From assembly GCF_900142885.1 (NCBI RefSeq), contig NZ_FRCL01000006.1:62001-126000 (forward strand): a stretch of DNA of 64,000 nt, written 5' to 3'. This document shows, in pieces, positions 60,254-64,000 of this stretch. Numbering within the stretch: the stretch's first letter is position 1; the number at the start of each line of letters is the position of its first letter. Source of the DNA: Flavobacterium xinjiangense (GTDB lineage: Bacteria; Bacteroidota; Bacteroidia; Flavobacteriales; Flavobacteriaceae). The translations under genes and the position numbers were made by a program. The notes under the pieces were generated by a model that saw only the letters and a list, made by a program, of their open reading frames with translations, had not been told where the DNA came from and searched no databases.

Positions 60254-61546
60254 ATGAATAAAATATACAATCCAAAAGCAGAATCTTGGCGCTCAATTTT
60301 AGAGCGTCCTACCAAAACTATTGACGACATTGAAGCCACTGTAAAAGAAATTTTCAATGAAGTTCAAAAGAAAGGTGATACTGCTGTTGCAAAATATACG
60401 TCGCTTTTTGATGGTGCAAAAATCGATACCATTGAAGTTTCAAAAGCTGAAATTGATTTGGCAATTGCTTCCGTTTCTCCAGAGTTAAAAGAAGCTATCG
60501 AATTAGCCAAATCTAATATTTCAAAATTTCACATTGCTCAAAAAACAGAAAGAGTTGCTGTTGAAACAATTGAAGGTGTAAATTGTTGGCAGGAAAAAAG
60601 ACCTATTCAAAAAATTGGTTTGTACATTCCAGGTGGAACTGCACCATTATTTTCGACAGTGTTAATGCTTGCGGTTCCTGCAAAAATTGCAGGTTGTAAT
60701 GAAATTGTTTTATGTTCCCCTCCGGATAAAAATGGAGCTATAAATCCAGCTATTTTATATGCAGCGAATTTATGTGGTGTGTCTAAAATTTTAAAAGTAG
60801 GAGGAATTCAAGCTATCGCAGGAATGACTTTTGGAACGGAAACGATTCCTAAAGTGTATAAAATTTTTGGTCCTGGAAATCAATTTGTGACGGTTGCAAA
60901 ACAATTGGCTACACAATTTGGCGTTGCTATTGATATGCCAGCCGGGCCATCAGAATTATTGATTGTTGCAGATGATACCGCTGTGCCAGCTTTTGTAGCA
61001 TCGGATTTATTGTCACAAGCGGAACACGGAGCGGACAGTCAGGTAATTTTAGTTTCAACATCAAAAAAATTAATTGATGCCGTTGAAAAAGAGATCCAAT
61101 TACAGATGGATGCTCTGCCTAGAAAATCCATTGCTGAGAAAGCCATTGCCAATTCTAAATTAATTTTTGTTGAAAATGATAAAATTGCTTTGGACTTAAT
61201 CAATGAATATGGACCGGAACACTTTATTATTTGTTCTGCATTTGATGATTTTTATAGCAACGGTATTCAAAATGCGGGTTCTGTATTTATAGGGAATTAT
61301 ACGCCAGAAAGTGCTGGAGATTATGCGTCAGGAACTAATCATACCCTGCCAACTAACGGTTACGCTAAGAATTATAGTGGTGTAAATCTGGATAGTTTTA
61401 CTAAAGCGATGACTTTTCAAAAAATAACTAAAAAAGGAATACAAAACATCGGAAAAGCCATCGAAATAATGGCAGAAGCCGAAGGATTACAAGCACACAA
61501 AAATGCAGTTACATTACGATTAAAAGCGATTGAGGATGGAAAATAA
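60254..61546 (+). CDS. hisD: Histidinol dehydrogenase
   Basis: Last two steps of histidine synthesis: L-histidinol to L-histidine with two NAD. 430 residues with GLYIPGGTAPLFSTVLMLAVPAKIAGC, the zinc and substrate region SQAEHGADSQVILVS (Gln and His), and GPEHFIICSAF, plus TPESAGDYASGTNHTLPTNGYAK. It lies 58 bp after hisG and its C-terminus overlaps the start of hisC by 11 bases. Confidence 0.95.
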   Translation: MNKIYNPKAESWRSILERPTKTIDDIEATVKEIFNEVQKKGDTAVAKYTSLFDGAKIDTIEVSKAEIDLAIASVSPELKEAIELAKSNISKFHIAQKTERVAVETIEGVNCWQEKRPIQKIGLYIPGGTAPLFSTVLMLAVPAKIAGCNEIVLCSPPDKNGAINPAILYAANLCGVSKILKVGGIQAIAGMTFGTETIPKVYKIFGPGNQFVTVAKQLATQFGVAIDMPAGPSELLIVADDTAVPAFVASDLLSQAEHGADSQVILVSTSKKLIDAVEKEIQLQMDALPRKSIAEKAIANSKLIFVENDKIALDLINEYGPEHFIICSAFDDFYSNGIQNAGSVFIGNYTPESAGDYASGTNHTLPTNGYAKNYSGVNLDSFTKAMTFQKITKKGIQNIGKAIEIMAEAEGLQAHKNAVTLRLKAIEDGK

Positions 61547-62585
61547 TTTCGACATAAATAATTTAGTCAGAGAAAACGTAAAGCAATTAAAACCCTATTC
61601 TTCGGCTCGTGATGAATTTGAGGATTTTGACACGGCTGATATGATTTTTTTGGATGCCAATGAAAATCCGTTTGAAAATGGCGTGAACAGGTATCCGGAT
61701 CCACAACAAATTAGTGTAAAGGAGGTTTTGGCAAAACAAAGAAATGTCAAAACGAATCAAATTTTATTGGGTAATGGAAGTGATGAAGTTTTGGATTTAT
61801 TATTCAGAGCTTTTTGCGAACCAAAAACGGACAATGTAATCACTTTGCCGCCAACATACGGAATGTATGGCGTTTTGGCCAATATTAATGCATTAGAAAA
61901 TAAAGAAGTATTGCTTTCAGAAGATTTTGAACCGCAAATTGATAAAATCATGGAAGCTGTTGATGAGAACACAAAAATTATCTTTTTGTGTTCTCCAAAT
62001 AACCCAACCGGGAATTCATTTTCGGATGAAAGTGTTGCGTATCTTTTGCAAAATTTCAAAGGATTAGTGGTGATTGATGAAGCTTATATAGACTTTTCAA
62101 AAAAGGAAAGTTGGATCAATGAATTGGACGAATATCCAAATTTGGTTATTACCCAAACGCTATCAAAAGCATATGGTTTGGCAGGAATTAGATTGGGAAT
62201 TTGTTATGCATCTGCGGAAGTAATTTCGGTTTTAAACAAAATAAAGCCACCTTATAATGTGAATGAATTGACTCAGAAAAGAGCTTTAGAAAGATTAGAT
62301 AATCCAGAAAAAATAAAATCTGAAATTGAATCGATAATAATACAAAGAGAGGAATTACTTAAAGTCTTACTAAATGTAAATTTTGTAGAAAAAATATATC
62401 CTACTGAAGCCAATTTTATTTTGGTAAAAGTGGATGATGCCAATAAAAGATATGGTGAATTGATTGCAAAAGGAATTGTAATTCGGAACCGAACCACTCA
62501 ACCGTTATGCGATAATTGTTTGCGTCTAACTGTTGGAACAGAAAAAGAAAACATGAAATTAATTGAGGTTTTAAAGCAACTTTAA
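61536..62585 (+). CDS. hisC: Histidinol-phosphate aminotransferase
   Basis: PLP-dependent class II transaminase converting imidazole-acetol phosphate to histidinol phosphate. 349 residues: MIFLDANENPFENGVNRYPDP, GNGSDEVLDLLFRAF, CSPNNPTGNSFS, DEAYIDFS and the PLP lysine in TQTLSKAYGLAGIRLG. The start is ATG 61536, nested in the last codons of hisD (overlap 11 bases, translational coupling); a slightly earlier TTG is less likely. Confidence 0.94.
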   Translation: MENNFDINNLVRENVKQLKPYSSARDEFEDFDTADMIFLDANENPFENGVNRYPDPQQISVKEVLAKQRNVKTNQILLGNGSDEVLDLLFRAFCEPKTDNVITLPPTYGMYGVLANINALENKEVLLSEDFEPQIDKIMEAVDENTKIIFLCSPNNPTGNSFSDESVAYLLQNFKGLVVIDEAYIDFSKKESWINELDEYPNLVITQTLSKAYGLAGIRLGICYASAEVISVLNKIKPPYNVNELTQKRALERLDNPEKIKSEIESIIIQREELLKVLLNVNFVEKIYPTEANFILVKVDDANKRYGELIAKGIVIRNRTTQPLCDNCLRLTVGTEKENMKLIEVLKQL

Positions 62586-62609
62586 ACCTTAAACTTTAAA
62601 CTTTTTTTA

Positions 62610-63746
62610 ATGAAAAAAATACTTTTTATAGACCGTGACGGAACAATGGTTTTGGAACCAAATGATTATCAATTAGACAGTTTCGAAAAACTGGAATTTT
62701 ATCCAAATGCATTTCAATATCTTGGTAAAATAGCTAAAGAATTAGATTTTGAACTCGTAATGGTCACAAATCAAGATGGTTTAGGAACTGATTCTCATCC
62801 TGAAATTAACTTTTGGCCTGTGCATAATTTAATTATGAAAGCGTTTGAAAATGAAGGAGTTATATTCAAAGAAGTGTTTATCGATAAGACTTTTCCTTGC
62901 CAAAATGCACCGACTCGCAAACCTGCGACTGGAATGCTGACACAATATATTGACAATCCTGAATATGATTTAGTAAATTCATTCGTAATAGGAGACAGAA
63001 TAACTGATGTAGAATTGGCAAAAAATTTGGGCTCAAAAGCTATTTTTATCAACACGGATGAACAGTTGGGAGGTGATGAAATATCTTCAAAAAGAGAAGA
63101 ACTGGATTCTGTTATTGCCCTGCAAACTACCGATTGGAAAACTATTTATGAGTTTTTGAAATTAGAAGAACGTTCTGCTTCAATTGAAAGAAAAACAAAC
63201 GAAACGGATATTTACATCAACTTGAACCTAGACGGAACCGGAAAAAGTAAAATCGATACCGGAATTGCTTTTTTTGACCACATGCTCGACCAAATTGCGC
63301 GTCACGGACAAATGGATTTAGAAATTCTTGTAAAAGGAGATTTAGAAGTGGACGAACACCACACGATTGAAGATACAGCTATTGCACTTGGTGAAGTTTT
63401 TGCGAAAGCATTAGGGAATAAATTAGGAATAGAGCGTTACGGTTTTTGCCTGCCAATGGATGATTGTTTAGCGCAAGTAGCAATTGATTTTGGAGGTAGA
63501 AACTGGTTGGTTTGGGAAACCGAATTCAAGCGCGAAATGGTAGGAAAAATGCCAACAGAGATGTTCTTTCATTTCTTCAAATCATTCTCTGACGGGGCGA
63601 AAGCAAACATCAATATCAAAGCAGAAGGAACGAACGAACATCACAAGATTGAAGCCATTTTTAAAGCTTTCGCCAAAGCAATAAAAGTAGCAGTAAAACG
63701 GGATACGGAAAAAATGATTTTGCCTAGTACGAAGGGAATGCTTTAG
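62610..63746 (+). CDS. hisB: Bifunctional histidinol-phosphatase / imidazoleglycerol-phosphate dehydratase
   Basis: Residues 1-165 are a HAD-type histidinol-phosphate phosphatase ([17 protein letters not shown] with nucleophile Asp8 and Asp10, [30 protein letters not shown]). Residues about 190-378 are the IGP dehydratase with its two manganese His motifs: [17 protein letters not shown] and [18 protein letters not shown], and [14 protein letters not shown]. The fused layout is shared with enterobacteria. It follows hisC by 24 bp. Confidence 0.95.
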   Translation: MKKILFIDRDGTMVLEPNDYQLDSFEKLEFYPNAFQYLGKIAKELDFELVMVTNQDGLGTDSHPEINFWPVHNLIMKAFENEGVIFKEVFIDKTFPCQNAPTRKPATGMLTQYIDNPEYDLVNSFVIGDRITDVELAKNLGSKAIFINTDEQLGGDEISSKREELDSVIALQTTDWKTIYEFLKLEERSASIERKTNETDIYINLNLDGTGKSKIDTGIAFFDHMLDQIARHGQMDLEILVKGDLEVDEHHTIEDTAIALGEVFAKALGNKLGIERYGFCLPMDDCLAQVAIDFGGRNWLVWETEFKREMVGKMPTEMFFHFFKSFSDGAKANINIKAEGTNEHHKIEAIFKAFAKAIKVAVKRDTEKMILPSTKGML

Positions 63747-63824
63747 AAAATTATGAATTATAAATTATGAATTATTAAGTGTTAAATCCTTAATAAAACT
63801 TAATTTTTTAATGGTTTAAAAGAA

Positions 63825-64000
63825 ATGAAAATAGTAATCATAAATTACGGCGCAGGAAATATTCAAAGCATCATGTTTGCTATCGAAAGATTGGGATTCA
63901 AAGCGATTTTGAGCAACAATCCTGACGAAATTAAAGCAGCTGATAAAGTTATTTTTCCGGGTGTTGGTGAGGCCAGTTCAGCAATGAAAATGCTTTTAGA
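63825..64000 (+). CDS. hisH: Imidazole glycerol phosphate synthase subunit HisH, N-terminal part (cut by window edge)
   Basis: Glutamine amidotransferase subunit that supplies ammonia to HisF. The first 58 residues are visible: MKIVIINYGAGNIQSIMFAI (typical N-terminus), AAIDK-like AADKVIFPGVGEASSAM, the P-G-V-G oxyanion strand of HisH. The nucleophilic Cys lies beyond the edge. It starts 78 bp after hisB, across an AT-rich word-built spacer, and continues the operon, so hisA, hisF and hisIE probably follow. Confidence 0.92.
   Translation, partial: MKIVIINYGAGNIQSIMFAIERLGFKAILSNNPDEIKAADKVIFPGVGEASSAMKMLL

Noticed and set aside
1..64000. tRNA, rRNA, transposase, prophage or replication origin
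   Set aside because: I saw no cloverleaf-like or rRNA-like stretch, no transposase or integrase domain, and no DnaA-box cluster. A dedicated search could still find a divergent one.

Overview
This is an AT-rich, densely coding window from a member of the Bacteroidota, most likely a Flavobacterium or close relative. The evidence is the recurring promoter word TAnnTTTG just upstream of genes, the near absence of Shine-Dalgarno sequences, family markers such as the LpxC-FabZ fusion and the PorX receiver-PglZ regulator of type IX secretion, a CusA-TolC fusion, and protein families (DUF4266, DUF3570, DUF4258) common in that phylum. I see no rRNA, tRNA, CRISPR array, prophage or transposase gene. 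The window cuts a uvrD-type helicase at the left edge and hisH at the right edge.

Layout. 0-8 kb: housekeeping genes (helicase, tsaC, OmpA-like lipoprotein, a glycosyltransferase, an HsdR-N-like protein, holA, ettA). 8-9.2 kb: a DCC-family protein and a tiny GIY-YIG nuclease gene wrapped in dispersed CGAAGCAATC repeats. 9.2-16.6 kb: a MutS2 lacking its Smr domain, ung, then a leftward block (DUF4258, alanine dehydrogenase, GNAT, tsaE, porX) bracketed by two inverted copies of a second, GC-rich repeat family. 16.6-18.7 kb: a small accessory stretch of unrecognised lipoprotein and membrane genes. 18.8-27.9 kb: DUF1080 protein, protoglobin, chromate transporter, GyrI-like protein, an active/inactive pair of M16 peptidases, a tandem NTF2-like protein and an HD phosphohydrolase. 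28-33.3 kb: the lipid A block lpxD, lpxC-fabZ, lpxA, efp and a second lpxD. 33.3-45.3 kb: sucD, a diverged GIY-YIG-like protein, a di-haem peroxidase lipoprotein, fabG, a membrane VWA-like protein, LysR plus YeiH exporter, a YoaK-type membrane protein, an S1/P1 nuclease and an LtaS-like sulfatase-fold enzyme.

45.5-51.1 kb is a compact envelope redox cluster (Rieske lipoprotein, thioredoxin, ApbE flavin transferase, DUF4266, DUF3570) continuing directly into a two-component system. 51.3-59 kb is a metal block: a His-rich small protein, an RND pump fused to its own outer-membrane channel, its adaptor, a ferritin-VIT1 fusion and a four-helix membrane protein. 59.1 kb to the end is the histidine operon hisGDCBH..., preceded by a clear attenuator: promoter, a 19-residue leader peptide with five His, and a 14-bp terminator stem.

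The most unusual features are the repeat-wrapped GIY-YIG unit, the two interleaved dispersed repeat families, a structured element ahead of fabG, the redox cluster with paired (S/T)GAS motifs in the DUF3570 protein, the pump-channel fusion with a buried signal peptide, and a family of intergenic spacers that fold into hairpins made from short repeated words.
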